From assembly GCF_016598475.1 (NCBI RefSeq), contig NZ_JAEMUX010000042.1, forward strand, positions 1-64,000: a stretch of DNA of 64,000 bases, written 5' to 3'. The notes beneath the pieces are model-generated. The model saw only the letters and a program-made list of their open reading frames with translations. It was not told the origin of the DNA and ran no database searches. Within the stretch, counting starts at the first letter, position 1, and every line of letters starts with the position of its first letter. The DNA comes from Streptomyces adelaidensis (lineage in GTDB: Bacteria > Actinomycetota > Actinomycetes > Streptomycetales > Streptomycetaceae). Both the position numbers and the translations under genes were made by a program. Positions 16,232-23,820 of this stretch are shown one piece after another.

Positions 16232-17575
16232 ATGGATAAAATGACGATTCACTTCGAGGGCAAGCGCGACGCGACCGCCCCCCTGGCGTGGGCCCAGCGG
16301 AGGACTTGGCGAGGTTCTCGCCTCAAGTACCGGCCGTTCGTACACGTCCAACCCATCCCGTCAGGGAAGGATATCCGTGACGTCGGCGACGTCGTCAAAT
16401 GGGCGTACGAGGAGTTTGAGTCCCTTCGAACCATTTTCCCGCTGCATGCCAATGGTGACCCCTATCAAGAGGTCGATAAATGTGGATCGGTGGAGATCCC
16501 CATAATTTCGACCGGGGAATCCACCGTGGAAGCGGATATTCAGAGTGTCATGCAGCGCTTCAAGGGAGAATGCTTTGATACCGTAACCGAGTACGGGGCC
16601 TTGTTCGTCGTAATGACGTGCGTCGACGTGCCGACGCACCTTATCTGTCTGGTTTCCCATCTTGCGGTTGATGCTCATGGTTGCAGGGCACTCGGAACAG
16701 CCATCGATGGCCGCTTTTCAGGGGAAAGTGATGGGCTGTTTTCTCCTCCGATGCAGCCGGTGGACCGAGCGTACCTGGAGCAGTCGGCGAAGTGGCAGCA
16801 GAAAAGTGCCCGCTCCCTCGAATACTGGAAATCGGTTCTGGAAAAACTGCCGCAAGACGAAAGTCGGTCGGCGGTGATTGAATCCCGCGCGCTGACGGCT
16901 GCTATTTCAGTCATCTCGGAGAAGTGCGCGGTGAGTACATCCGTCGCCTACCTGGCTGCGGTTTCTGTGGTTACCGGTGCCCTCGTCGGGCGGAGCGAAG
17001 CCTCCTTTCTGTTGCCGGCCTCCAATCGTATGAACCTGGAAGAGCGTTCGTTCGTCGGGGAGCTTGTGCAATTTGCCCCCGGGGTGCTGGAATCGCTCGA
17101 TACACCCTTCGGGGCAATCGTTCGTGATGCTTGGAAAGCGAGTGTCAACGGTTACAGATATAGTCTGTACGACGAGCAGGCCCTTCAAGTGATGCTCACC
17201 GACCTCGACGAAGGCAGGGAGTGCAAGAGAGCGTTCGACTTTTCATTCAATGACGTGCGGAATTCCGCAGGAGGTGAGGTCTTCTGTGGAGCGGCAGGGG
17301 ACATTCGTCATCTCGCGAAACAGACGAAAATCGACTCGCGTGAGCGTGTATATCAAGGAGGGGCGCGTTTTCTGTCGTTCGCTCTCTGGGGCGACAGCAG
17401 TCAAATGCTCTCGATCAGTGTTCACGGATCGTATTTCCCGGAGGTTCCTGTCGAGCGCATCTTGCTGGCAATCGAGGCTCTGGCGGTCGGGGTGGCTATG
17501 GAGGATGCGGAGCCGCTTAATTTTCCCATGCGATTCGCGCATGCCCGGGTGCATGCTGATCAGGGTCGCCTGTGA
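16232..17575 (+). CDS. Stand-alone condensation-domain (amide synthase) protein, low GC
   Basis: A 447-residue protein with the BAHD/NRPS condensation fold. The HHxxxDG motif appears as S142-H143-L-A-V-D147-A, so the essential second histidine and the aspartate are kept while the first His and the Gly are changed. A later segment, FDFSFNDVRN, corresponds to the usual NRPS latch region. It probably joins two carrier-bound or free substrates by an amide (or ester) bond, which fits a cluster with two carrier proteins and no modular NRPS. ATG 16232 follows AGGAG by 5 bases. Base composition is strikingly lower in GC than every neighbour, with many A/T-ending codons, suggesting separate acquisition. 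Confidence 0.8.
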   Translation: MDKMTIHFEGKRDATAPLAWAQRRTWRGSRLKYRPFVHVQPIPSGKDIRDVGDVVKWAYEEFESLRTIFPLHANGDPYQEVDKCGSVEIPIISTGESTVEADIQSVMQRFKGECFDTVTEYGALFVVMTCVDVPTHLICLVSHLAVDAHGCRALGTAIDGRFSGESDGLFSPPMQPVDRAYLEQSAKWQQKSARSLEYWKSVLEKLPQDESRSAVIESRALTAAISVISEKCAVSTSVAYLAAVSVVTGALVGRSEASFLLPASNRMNLEERSFVGELVQFAPGVLESLDTPFGAIVRDAWKASVNGYRYSLYDEQALQVMLTDLDEGRECKRAFDFSFNDVRNSAGGEVFCGAAGDIRHLAKQTKIDSRERVYQGGARFLSFALWGDSSQMLSISVHGSYFPEVPVERILLAIEALAVGVAMEDAEPLNFPMRFAHARVHADQGRL

Positions 17576-17654
17576 GCTGTCCCGTGCAGAGTGGATCATC
17601 TCGGGGGTGTCGGAGCCGCGCGCGTGTCGAGCCGGGTCCGTGGGGCGTTGGTCG

Positions 17655-18671
17655 TCAGGCGTCGGCCCGGTGGGTGTCCGGTGTCGGGAAGGTGTTGGTG
17701 GCTGCCAGGACCTCTTGCGTCGTGATGCGGAGTAGGCCCGGGTCGGGGTGGTGGCCGTGGGGGTCACCGGCGGGGCCCGGGTGCCACAGGGTGCGGTGGC
17801 GGGGGGTTGCCGGGGGGCCCCAGCGGCTCGGGGGGACGGGGCCGAAGAGGGTGATCGATGTGGTGGCGTGGGCGACCGCCAGGTGGGCGATGCCCGTGTC
17901 GCCGCTGATGACCGCGTGGGCCTCGGCGACGAGTGCGGACAGTGACGAGAAGGGCAGGCCACCGGTGAACAGGTCGGTGTCCGGCAGTTCCGCGCGCTGC
18001 GCGAGTGAGGCCACCAGGTCGTCCTCCGCCGCTCCTCCGGTGACCACCACCCGGTGGCCGCGTTCCCGCAGGGCCGTCGCGACGGCCGCGTAACGGTCCA
18101 CCGGCCAGCGGCGCGAGGGGGCCCCGGCTCCTGGGTGCAGTACGACGGCGCCGGGAGCGGGGGAGGGCTCGCGCGGGGGCGGCAGCAGCAGGTCGGCCGG
18201 GTCGGCGGGGATGCCGTAGGAGGTCAGCAGCCGGCACCAGCGGTGCCGTTCGTGTTCCTCGGCGCGCCACTCGGGGCCCTCGATCTCCGGCGTCTGCGGG
18301 TGGGCGAAGGCGAGCAGCCGCCCGGGGCGCAGTGCGCTCAGCAGCCGGTGGCTGGGCGGTCCGTCGCCGTGCAGGTCGACGGCGATGTCCGGCGGCGGGC
18401 CGTCCCAGTGGAGGGTGCGCGGTACGGCGCGGCCCGGGGCCGAGGCGGGCAGCAGCCGGTCCACGGCGCCCGTGGCCGCGGCGACCGGGGCCAGTTCGGC
18501 GGGGGCCGCCAGCACCAGTTCGTGCCCCGGGAAGGCACCGCGCAGCGCGCGCAGCGCGGGTACGCCGGCCAGCATGTCCCCGAGACCCAGCGCCCGCAGC
18601 ACCAGCAGGCGGGGCGACCCGGCGGATCCGGAGGGCCGGGCGGATCCGGCGGACCCGGCGGATCCGGTCAC
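17655..18671 (-). CDS. GT9 (heptosyltransferase-family) glycosyltransferase
   Basis: A 338-residue GT-B enzyme related to ADP-heptose:LPS heptosyltransferases (WaaC/WaaF). Typical features are the N-terminal RLLVLRALGLGDMLAGVPALRAL, the VVLHPGAGAPSRRWP nucleotide-binding segment, VVVTGGAAEDDL, and VISGDTGIAHLAVAHATTSITLFGP. Gram-positive bacteria have no LPS, so the acceptor must be another cell-surface glycan or a metabolite. GTG 18671 overlaps the HldE stop by 4 bases; longer frames upstream are shadows. It is the last gene of the 13-kb leftward heptose operon. N-terminal Gly-Ser-Ala repeats come from a 9-bp tandem repeat. Confidence 0.88.
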   Translation of the reverse strand: MTGSAGSAGSARPSGSAGSPRLLVLRALGLGDMLAGVPALRALRGAFPGHELVLAAPAELAPVAAATGAVDRLLPASAPGRAVPRTLHWDGPPPDIAVDLHGDGPPSHRLLSALRPGRLLAFAHPQTPEIEGPEWRAEEHERHRWCRLLTSYGIPADPADLLLPPPREPSPAPGAVVLHPGAGAPSRRWPVDRYAAVATALRERGHRVVVTGGAAEDDLVASLAQRAELPDTDLFTGGLPFSSLSALVAEAHAVISGDTGIAHLAVAHATTSITLFGPVPPSRWGPPATPRHRTLWHPGPAGDPHGHHPDPGLLRITTQEVLAATNTFPTPDTHRADA

Positions 18672-20188
18672 CTGGTGTCTCCAGGGCCTGCCGCTCCTGC
18701 CGTGCCTGCCGCTCCTGCCGTGCCTGCCGCTCCTGCCGTGCCTGCCGTCGCCCGTGCCATCAGCGCCGTGGAGGAGCGTCCGTCCAAGTACGGCAGGAGC
18801 ACCGCCTGTCCGCCCCACTCCTCCAGCAGCGCCGCCTCGGGCAGCTCCGCGCCGGTGTAGTCGCCGCCCTTGACCCATACGTCGGGGCGCAGCTCGGCGA
18901 TGAGGCGTTGGGGGGTGTCCTCGTCGAACACGGCCACGGCGTCGACGCAGGCCAGCGCCCGCAGCACGCGGCGCCGGTCGGCGAGCGCGTTGACCGGGCG
19001 GCCTGCGCCCTTGCGGCGCCGCACCGACGCGTCGGAGTTGACGCAGACGATCAGGCAGTCGCCGAGTCGGCGGGCCGCCTGGAGCAGTCCGACGTGTCCG
19101 GCGTGCAGCAGATCGAAGCAGCCGCCCGCCGCGACGACGGTGCCGCCGCTGGCCCGGACACGGGTGACCAGGTCGGTCAGGTCGCCGTCGGGACGCGGCT
19201 CGTCACCGGCCGAGGGTGTGGGCGTAGAGGCACGCGCACCGGCACCGTCCGACACCGCCGGCGTCCAGGCCGGCGCCCCGGCCCCGCCCGCCGCGACGAA
19301 GGCGGTCGCCGCGGTGACGGCGCCCGCCACGGCCTCCTCGACCAGCGCGCCGTCGGCGAGCAGTCCGGCGGCCGTGGCGGCGAACCGGTCGCCGGCGCCG
19401 CAGGAGTCGCCGCCGTGGGCGGCGGGCGCGGGGACGAGCAGGGGATGGTCGCCGTACGACAGGAGGGCTCCGCCGGAGCCGAGGGTCACCGCGACGGAGG
19501 CGGCCCGCCAGTGCCGTACGAGCCGGGCGGCTTCGTGGGCGGCGTCCCGCAGGTCGTTGTCCTGGTGGTCCGGGTGGGGGTCTCCGTTCCCCGGGGCCCG
19601 GCCGTTCGTGGCGGGTTCGATCGCCGCCGCGAAGGTGCGGGCCTCCGACCGGGCGGGGGTGACCAGGCGGGTGCCCGGTACCGGGGGTCCGCCGCGTGGG
19701 TGGGGGTCCCAGACGAGGGGCCGCCGTTCGCCGAGGACGTCCCGGAGGGCATCGGCGGCGCCTCGGCCGTAGTCGGAGACCAGGACCGCCGGCGCGGAGC
19801 GGACGGCCGCGCGCGCCTCCCGCGTGGCCTCGCGGACGCGGCCGGTGCCGCGGTCCAGGCGGAGGACCGGTTGGCCCTGGGCCAGGACGCGGGTCTTCTC
19901 CGGCAGCGGGCCGGTCACCGGCAGCGCGACGATACGTATCCGTGGTTCCAGGAGCCGCCGCAGGGTGCGGGCGGCCGGGTCGTCGCCGAGACCGGTGATC
20001 AGGGTGACGTCGCGGCCGTCGAGGGCGGCGAGGTACGCGGTGAGCGCGGCGCCGCCCGGGCGCAGCCGTTCCGTGCAGTCGGCGACGACCGGGACGGGCG
20101 CGTCGGGCGCCAGCCGGTCGGCCCGGCCTGTCAGGTCGCGGTCGAGCAGGGCGTCGCCCACCACCACGAGGGGTCCTTTGCCGGCCAT
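18668..20188 (-). CDS. hldE: Bifunctional heptose-7-phosphate kinase / heptose-1-phosphate nucleotidyltransferase (HldE-like)
   Basis: A 506-residue fusion. Residues 1-300 form a PfkB/ribokinase domain with the GDSCGAGD signature (catalytic Asp267). Residues 345-480 form a cytidylyltransferase-fold domain with GGCFDLLHAGHVGLLQ (nucleotide-binding His362 and His365) and VNSDASVRRRKGAGRP. In the ADP-heptose pathway the kinase phosphorylates the 7-phosphate at C1 and, after GmhB, the second domain attaches AMP. The last 25 residues are repeats of Thr-Ala-Gly-Ala-Ala-Gly from a nucleotide tandem repeat, outside both domains. Together with GmhA and GmhB this gives a nearly complete ADP-heptose route in one operon. 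Confidence 0.93.
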   Translation of the reverse strand: MAGKGPLVVVGDALLDRDLTGRADRLAPDAPVPVVADCTERLRPGGAALTAYLAALDGRDVTLITGLGDDPAARTLRRLLEPRIRIVALPVTGPLPEKTRVLAQGQPVLRLDRGTGRVREATREARAAVRSAPAVLVSDYGRGAADALRDVLGERRPLVWDPHPRGGPPVPGTRLVTPARSEARTFAAAIEPATNGRAPGNGDPHPDHQDNDLRDAAHEAARLVRHWRAASVAVTLGSGGALLSYGDHPLLVPAPAAHGGDSCGAGDRFAATAAGLLADGALVEEAVAGAVTAATAFVAAGGAGAPAWTPAVSDGAGARASTPTPSAGDEPRPDGDLTDLVTRVRASGGTVVAAGGCFDLLHAGHVGLLQAARRLGDCLIVCVNSDASVRRRKGAGRPVNALADRRRVLRALACVDAVAVFDEDTPQRLIAELRPDVWVKGGDYTGAELPEAALLEEWGGQAVLLPYLDGRSSTALMARATAGTAGAAGTAGAAGTAGAAGPGDTR

Positions 20189-20220
20189 GTCACCTCCGGT
20201 TCCCTTCCGCTGGCTGTCCG

Positions 20221-20391
20221 TCAGCGGGTGCCCGTCCGGATGGCTTTCCGGATGGTTTTCCGGACGGTGAGGTCGTGTCCGCGACGTGCCGGTTCCTCGG
20301 TGAGGCGGGCCACGTACACGTTCTGGCCCCCGGCGTCGACGCCGCCGAGCGCGGCGAGCGGGCTCGCGTGCTCGGACATGGCGATCCTCAT
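20221..20391 (-). pseudogene. GT4 glycosyltransferase stub (truncated copy)
   Basis: A 56-codon frame whose first 45 residues match the N-terminus of the complete GT4 enzyme at 24393-25628: both share SEHASPLAALGG-DAGGQNVYVA and a following RRGH(D/E)(L/V)TV. After that the copy runs into an unrelated basic tail (VRKTIRKAIRTGTR) made of a short nucleotide repeat, and stops. No donor-binding domain remains, so it cannot be an active transferase. It still has a start (ATG 20391) overlapping the upstream stop and a perfect AAGGAGG. I read it as the leftover of a duplication; a short regulatory peptide is the alternative. Confidence 0.75.
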
Positions 20392-21350
20392 CGGGTCACC
20401 TCCTTCAGCAGCCGCTCCCAGTCGTCCAGGAAGCGGGACAGCCCGTAGTGGGCGAGCGCCGCCGCGCGTGCCTTCTCGCCCGCCGCGCGGGCCCGAAGCG
20501 GGTCGGCGAGCAACTCCCGTACCGCGTCGGTCAGTACGTCGACGCGGTTGGACACGACTCCGGCGCCCTCGGGCACGGCCTCGCGGACCTCGGTGGTGGC
20601 GAGGGCGACCACGGGCATGCCGAGGTGCATCGCCTCCAGCAGGGAGAGGCCCAGGGAGGTCCAGCGGACCGGGTGGACGTACACGCGGCGCCGTGCCAGC
20701 GCCGCGTGCAGGTCCCGCTGCGCCAGCTCGTGGGAGCGGCAGCGGTCTTGCGGGACGCCGAGGTGGTCGGCGAGGCCCTCGGTGCCCATCCCGAAGACGT
20801 CGAGCGGGGCCGCTTCGGCGAACGCCGGCAGCAGGTCCGTGCCGGTGGTGCGGCCGCGCCGTACCGGCTCGTTGACGACCACGGCGGCGTGCGGGAGTTC
20901 GCCGGTCCACCGCGGCCCGGGGTCGACGATGCCGTGTTCGATCACGGTGGTCGGGGTGCTTCCGCCGTCCCACATCAGGCGGTTGAAGTGGGTGACGTGG
21001 CAGAGGGTGACGCCGGGCAGGTCGGCGGCCGGATGGCGGGTGTCGGGGACGTCTCCGTGCGGGGCGTTGTGCTCCAGGTACACGGCCGGGACGTCCCGGC
21101 CGGGCCTGCGGCCCAACCACCGTTCGGCGAGGGTGAGTTCGTGCGCGCGTTGGAGGACCACGACGTCTATGTCCGTGTCCCGCAGCCGCTCGGGCGGGAG
21201 TTCGACGACGGAGTCCGGCCAGTCGAAGGTGCGGGCGCGGCCGAGGCCGTCGGGTCCGCGGTCCGGGGTGACAGGGACGACGTACGTGTGGGGGCCCTGG
21301 ACGAACGCCGTCGTCCAGGATCCGTGCACGTGCCAGAGCAGGATCCTCAT
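20388..21350 (-). CDS. GT4-type glycosyltransferase
   Basis: A 320-residue GT-B protein. The N-terminal half is specialised (LLWHVHGSWTTAFVQGPH at the start; AVYLEHNAPHGDVPD in the middle). The C-terminal half has the retaining-GT4 signature: VYVHPVRWTSLGLSLLEAMHLGMPVVALATTEVRE with the donor-binding glutamate. It would add a sugar to the glycan made by this operon. ATG 21350 overlaps the GT9 stop by 4 bases. Its last codons (LKEVTR-stop) encode the AAGGAGG ribosome binding site for the following GT4 stub, the same junction that ends the GT9 gene at 25625. Confidence 0.87.
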   Translation of the reverse strand: MRILLWHVHGSWTTAFVQGPHTYVVPVTPDRGPDGLGRARTFDWPDSVVELPPERLRDTDIDVVVLQRAHELTLAERWLGRRPGRDVPAVYLEHNAPHGDVPDTRHPAADLPGVTLCHVTHFNRLMWDGGSTPTTVIEHGIVDPGPRWTGELPHAAVVVNEPVRRGRTTGTDLLPAFAEAAPLDVFGMGTEGLADHLGVPQDRCRSHELAQRDLHAALARRRVYVHPVRWTSLGLSLLEAMHLGMPVVALATTEVREAVPEGAGVVSNRVDVLTDAVRELLADPLRARAAGEKARAAALAHYGLSRFLDDWERLLKEVTR

Positions 21351-22462
21351 GGCAGCCTCACTTCTCTCTCCCCGTTCGCCTTCTCGCCGTTCGCCTTCTC
21401 GCCGATCGCCTTCCGCTCGATCGGCCTCCGCTCGATCGGCTTCTGTTCGATCGGCTTCTGCTCGATCGTGTTCTCCTTCTCCCCGATCAGCTTCTCCACG
21501 GCGGTGCGCACGTCGGTGGCGGTCACCGACTCCAGGCACGGGTGGCCCGGTACGGGACAGTCCCGGGCCCTGCTGTCCGCGCAGCTCGCGTGCTGATCGC
21601 CGAGCAGTACGTACGGCACGCCGTACGGCCGCCAGCGTTCGGCGGGCACGACCGGCGCGAACAGGCAGACGACGGGGGTGCCGACGGCGGCGGCGAGGTG
21701 ACTCGGGCCGGTGTTGCCCGTGACCACGGCGTCGGCGCCCGCGAGGACACCGGCCAGTTCGGTCGCGCCGGTGCGGCCGCCGAGGTCGAGGGCGCGCGAG
21801 CCCGCGACGTACGCTGTCAGGTCCCGCTCACCGGGCCCGCCGGTCACCACGACGCGGTGCCCGGCGGCGGTCAGCTCGCGCACGGCCTGCGCGCAGCGCT
21901 CGGGGCTCCAGGCGCGCGCCGGGACGCTGGCGCCGGGATGCAGTACGACGTACTGTCCCGGGCCGGTCAGTCCGGGGGTGCGGGGCGGCGGCAGTACGCG
22001 CGGCCGTCCGTCGTCCTGCCGCGGGAAGCCCGCGGCCTCGGCGAGGTCGAGCATCGCCTCCACCTCGTGGGCGTACGGCGCTCGGTGGTGGCGTACGTCG
22101 AGAAGGGAACCGGGGTAGTCCTCGCTGTCCGCGGCGATGTGCCCGACGCCGGCCAGGCGCAGCAGCAGCGCGGTCGGCAGGGGCGACTGGTGGAACGAGG
22201 TCAGGATCAGGGCGGTGTCGGCGTCGATGGTGTCGATCAGCAGCTCGACCTCGCCGCGGCCGACGGGCGGGGGCGTGAGCCCCACCCAGGGCGCGTCCCA
22301 GACGAGGATGTCGTCCACGCCGGGCAGCAGGCGCGCGGCGGGTGCGCCCCGCGGCCCGCACAGCAGCGTCACGGTCTCGGCGCGCGCGGCGACGGCACGG
22401 ATCGCGGGACCGGCGAGCAGCACGTCCCCGAAGCTGTCGAGACGGGTGACGAGCGCTCTCAC
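21347..22462 (-). CDS. GT9 (heptosyltransferase-family) glycosyltransferase with repetitive tail
   Basis: A 371-residue member of the heptosyltransferase family: VTRLDSFGDVLLAGPAIRAV, YVVLHPGASVPARAWSPERC, VVVTGGPGERDL and VVTGNTGPSHLAAAVGTPVVCLFAPV. A Cys-containing segment (ASCADSRARDCPVPGHPCLE) follows, as in many actinobacterial members. The last 40 residues are degenerate repeats of charged units (EQKPI, ERRPI, GEKAN) encoded by a tandem repeat at about 21365-21480; they lie beyond the fold and were probably created by slippage. GTG 22462 overlaps the small linker ORF upstream. It is paralogous to the gene at 25625. Confidence 0.9.
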   Translation of the reverse strand: MRALVTRLDSFGDVLLAGPAIRAVAARAETVTLLCGPRGAPAARLLPGVDDILVWDAPWVGLTPPPVGRGEVELLIDTIDADTALILTSFHQSPLPTALLLRLAGVGHIAADSEDYPGSLLDVRHHRAPYAHEVEAMLDLAEAAGFPRQDDGRPRVLPPPRTPGLTGPGQYVVLHPGASVPARAWSPERCAQAVRELTAAGHRVVVTGGPGERDLTAYVAGSRALDLGGRTGATELAGVLAGADAVVTGNTGPSHLAAAVGTPVVCLFAPVVPAERWRPYGVPYVLLGDQHASCADSRARDCPVPGHPCLESVTATDVRTAVEKLIGEKENTIEQKPIEQKPIERRPIERKAIGEKANGEKANGEREVRLP

Positions 22463-22575
22463 CGCGGCCTCCGGGTGATCCCAGGGGCGGCTTGGGCGGG
22501 CTGCGCGGGGGTGCCGGGGGGCGGGGTCACGAGGGTGTCGGCGGGGGCGGGCAGCGCGGGGTTGATTCGGTTCAC
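22459..22575 (-). CDS. Small Pro/Ala-rich linker ORF
   Basis: A 38-codon frame starting at GTG 22575 and ending at 22459. Its start overlaps the GT2 stop (GTGA) and its stop overlaps the GT9 start (GTGA), so it exactly bridges two genes that would otherwise be about 110 bases apart. GAGGTGGC lies upstream of the GTG. The product is rich in Pro, Ala and Thr, with no recognisable domain. It may be a real microprotein, a device that keeps translational coupling, or the tail of a vanished gene. Evidence is position only. Confidence 0.4.
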   Translation of the reverse strand: MNRINPALPAPADTLVTPPPGTPAQPAQAAPGITRRPR

Positions 22576-23642
22576 GGGGCCACCTCGCGCCAGGGCCGGG
22601 CGGTTCGGTGGCGCCAGTGGCCGGTCAGCCGGTGCCAGGTGGCGGCGGGTGGGATGAGCGCGCTGGTGAGGAGCATGGTGGTCACCTCGTGGCGGGTGCG
22701 CGGTCCCGGCGCTATGCGCGCCCACGCGAACTCGCCGGTCCCGGCCAGCCAGCCCAGCGCGGCGGCCCCGGCGGCCCGGCGGCGTCCGGTGGCGGCGAGA
22801 ACGCAGGCCGCCGCTCCCGTGGCCGTGAGGACGAGGTGGGAGCGGATACGGCCGCGCGGCGCCACCGCCTTCTCCCACCAGCCGGGTCCGTGCAGTCGCC
22901 GCATCAGGGCGTCGTCGGCGTTGCCGCGCTGGGCGCGCAGGGACACCCAGCGGTCGGCGGGCCGCACGGGGTGGCGGGTGGTGCGGCGGCCCCGCCGGAT
23001 GCCCCAGCCGGTGTCCAGCAGACGCAGCGCGATGTCGGCGTCCTCGCGGAACGCGCGGCGGAAGCGCTCGTCGAAGCCGCCGGCCTGCTTGAGGGCGGCG
23101 GTGCGGTAGGCCATGTCGGCGGTGATCCACCGGGCCCCGGCGAGACCGGCGGTGCCGCGCTCCCAGTCGGTGGGGCGCCGCTCGCCGGGCAACGGTACGG
23201 CGATCACGCCCTGCACGCCCGCGGTGTCGGGGGCGGCGTCGTAGAGGTCCTGCGCGAGCTGGTCGCACCAGTGCGGGCCGACCTGGACGTCGTCGTCGAG
23301 GAAGGCGACCCAGGGTGAGGTCACGGCACGCCAGCCGGTGTTGCGGGCGGCGGCGGGACCGCGCCCGCCGCTGGTCAGCACGGTGGTGCGGTCCCGCAGC
23401 TCCCCCAGGACGGTGAGCGGGTGCTCCAGGGCGCCGGGGTCGGGGCGGTCGTCGACGAGGACGATCTCGCGCGGTTTCGGGCCGGTCGCGGCGGCGAGTG
23501 CGGCGAGGCAGTCGGCGAGCGTGTCGCGGGCGAGGGTGGGGATCACCACGGCGTAATCGGTCACGGGATTCACGTAATCGGTCACGGGGTTCTCGGGATC
23601 GGTCGCGGGGTTCTCGGGATCGGTCAGGGAGTCCTCGGTCAT
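22572..23642 (-). CDS. GT2 family glycosyltransferase
   Basis: A 356-residue GT-A enzyme. VVIPTLARDTLADCLAAL, IVLVDDRPDPG and AAARNTGWRAVTSPWVAFLDDDVQ give the nucleotide-binding and DxD regions, and FRRAFREDADIALRLL supplies the ED catalytic-base motif. C-terminal hydrophobic segments (about residues 265-330) suggest membrane association. The first 25 residues are imperfect repeats of DPENP and NPVTDY encoded by a 20-odd-bp direct repeat; the domain proper begins at about residue 28, so a GTG start just before it is also possible. ATG 23642 overlaps the stop of the carbamoyltransferase remnant. Confidence 0.88.
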   Translation of the reverse strand: MTEDSLTDPENPATDPENPVTDYVNPVTDYAVVIPTLARDTLADCLAALAAATGPKPREIVLVDDRPDPGALEHPLTVLGELRDRTTVLTSGGRGPAAARNTGWRAVTSPWVAFLDDDVQVGPHWCDQLAQDLYDAAPDTAGVQGVIAVPLPGERRPTDWERGTAGLAGARWITADMAYRTAALKQAGGFDERFRRAFREDADIALRLLDTGWGIRRGRRTTRHPVRPADRWVSLRAQRGNADDALMRRLHGPGWWEKAVAPRGRIRSHLVLTATGAAACVLAATGRRRAAGAAALGWLAGTGEFAWARIAPGPRTRHEVTTMLLTSALIPPAATWHRLTGHWRHRTARPWREVAP

Positions 23643-23767
23643 GGGCGCTCCCTCCCGCTGCCGCCGTGGAAGCGGTCCGCGAGGTGCGAGGCGGCCTCGC
23701 CGCGGCCGTCGATGACCGGGGCGGCAGCCGGATCGTGGAACAGGGCGTTGATACCGAGGATGCGCAT
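23639..23767 (-). pseudogene. Internally deleted carbamoyltransferase remnant
   Basis: A 42-codon frame. Its first 16 residues, MRILGINALFHDPAAA, are almost identical to the start of the intact carbamoyltransferase at 27573-29207. After VIDG it jumps to RGEAASHLADRF, which matches RGECGSHLAGRY from about residue 150 of that same protein. So about 125 codons have been removed between two DG-coding sites, and the rest of the gene is gone. The start has GGAG upstream and the stop overlaps the GT2 start. It cannot be catalytic; it is a fossil of a second carbamoyltransferase that may still serve translational coupling. Confidence 0.8.
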
Positions 23768-23820
23768 GAGGGCCGCTCCATCATGGTTTGTTGTATTGCT
23801 TTGTGGACATTCGTGCGGAT

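Noticed and set aside
546..17575. A complete macrolactam or butirosin-type pathway
   Set aside because: The ligase-decarboxylase-carrier trio fits, but no PKS, aminoglycoside or acyltransferase (VinK-like) gene is present in the window, so only the subpathway analogy is claimed.
18332..20875. An 847-codon + strand open frame across the HldE gene
   Set aside because: Shadow of the high-GC leftward gene; composition is Arg/Gly/Ala noise, and HldE motifs on the other strand are unambiguous.
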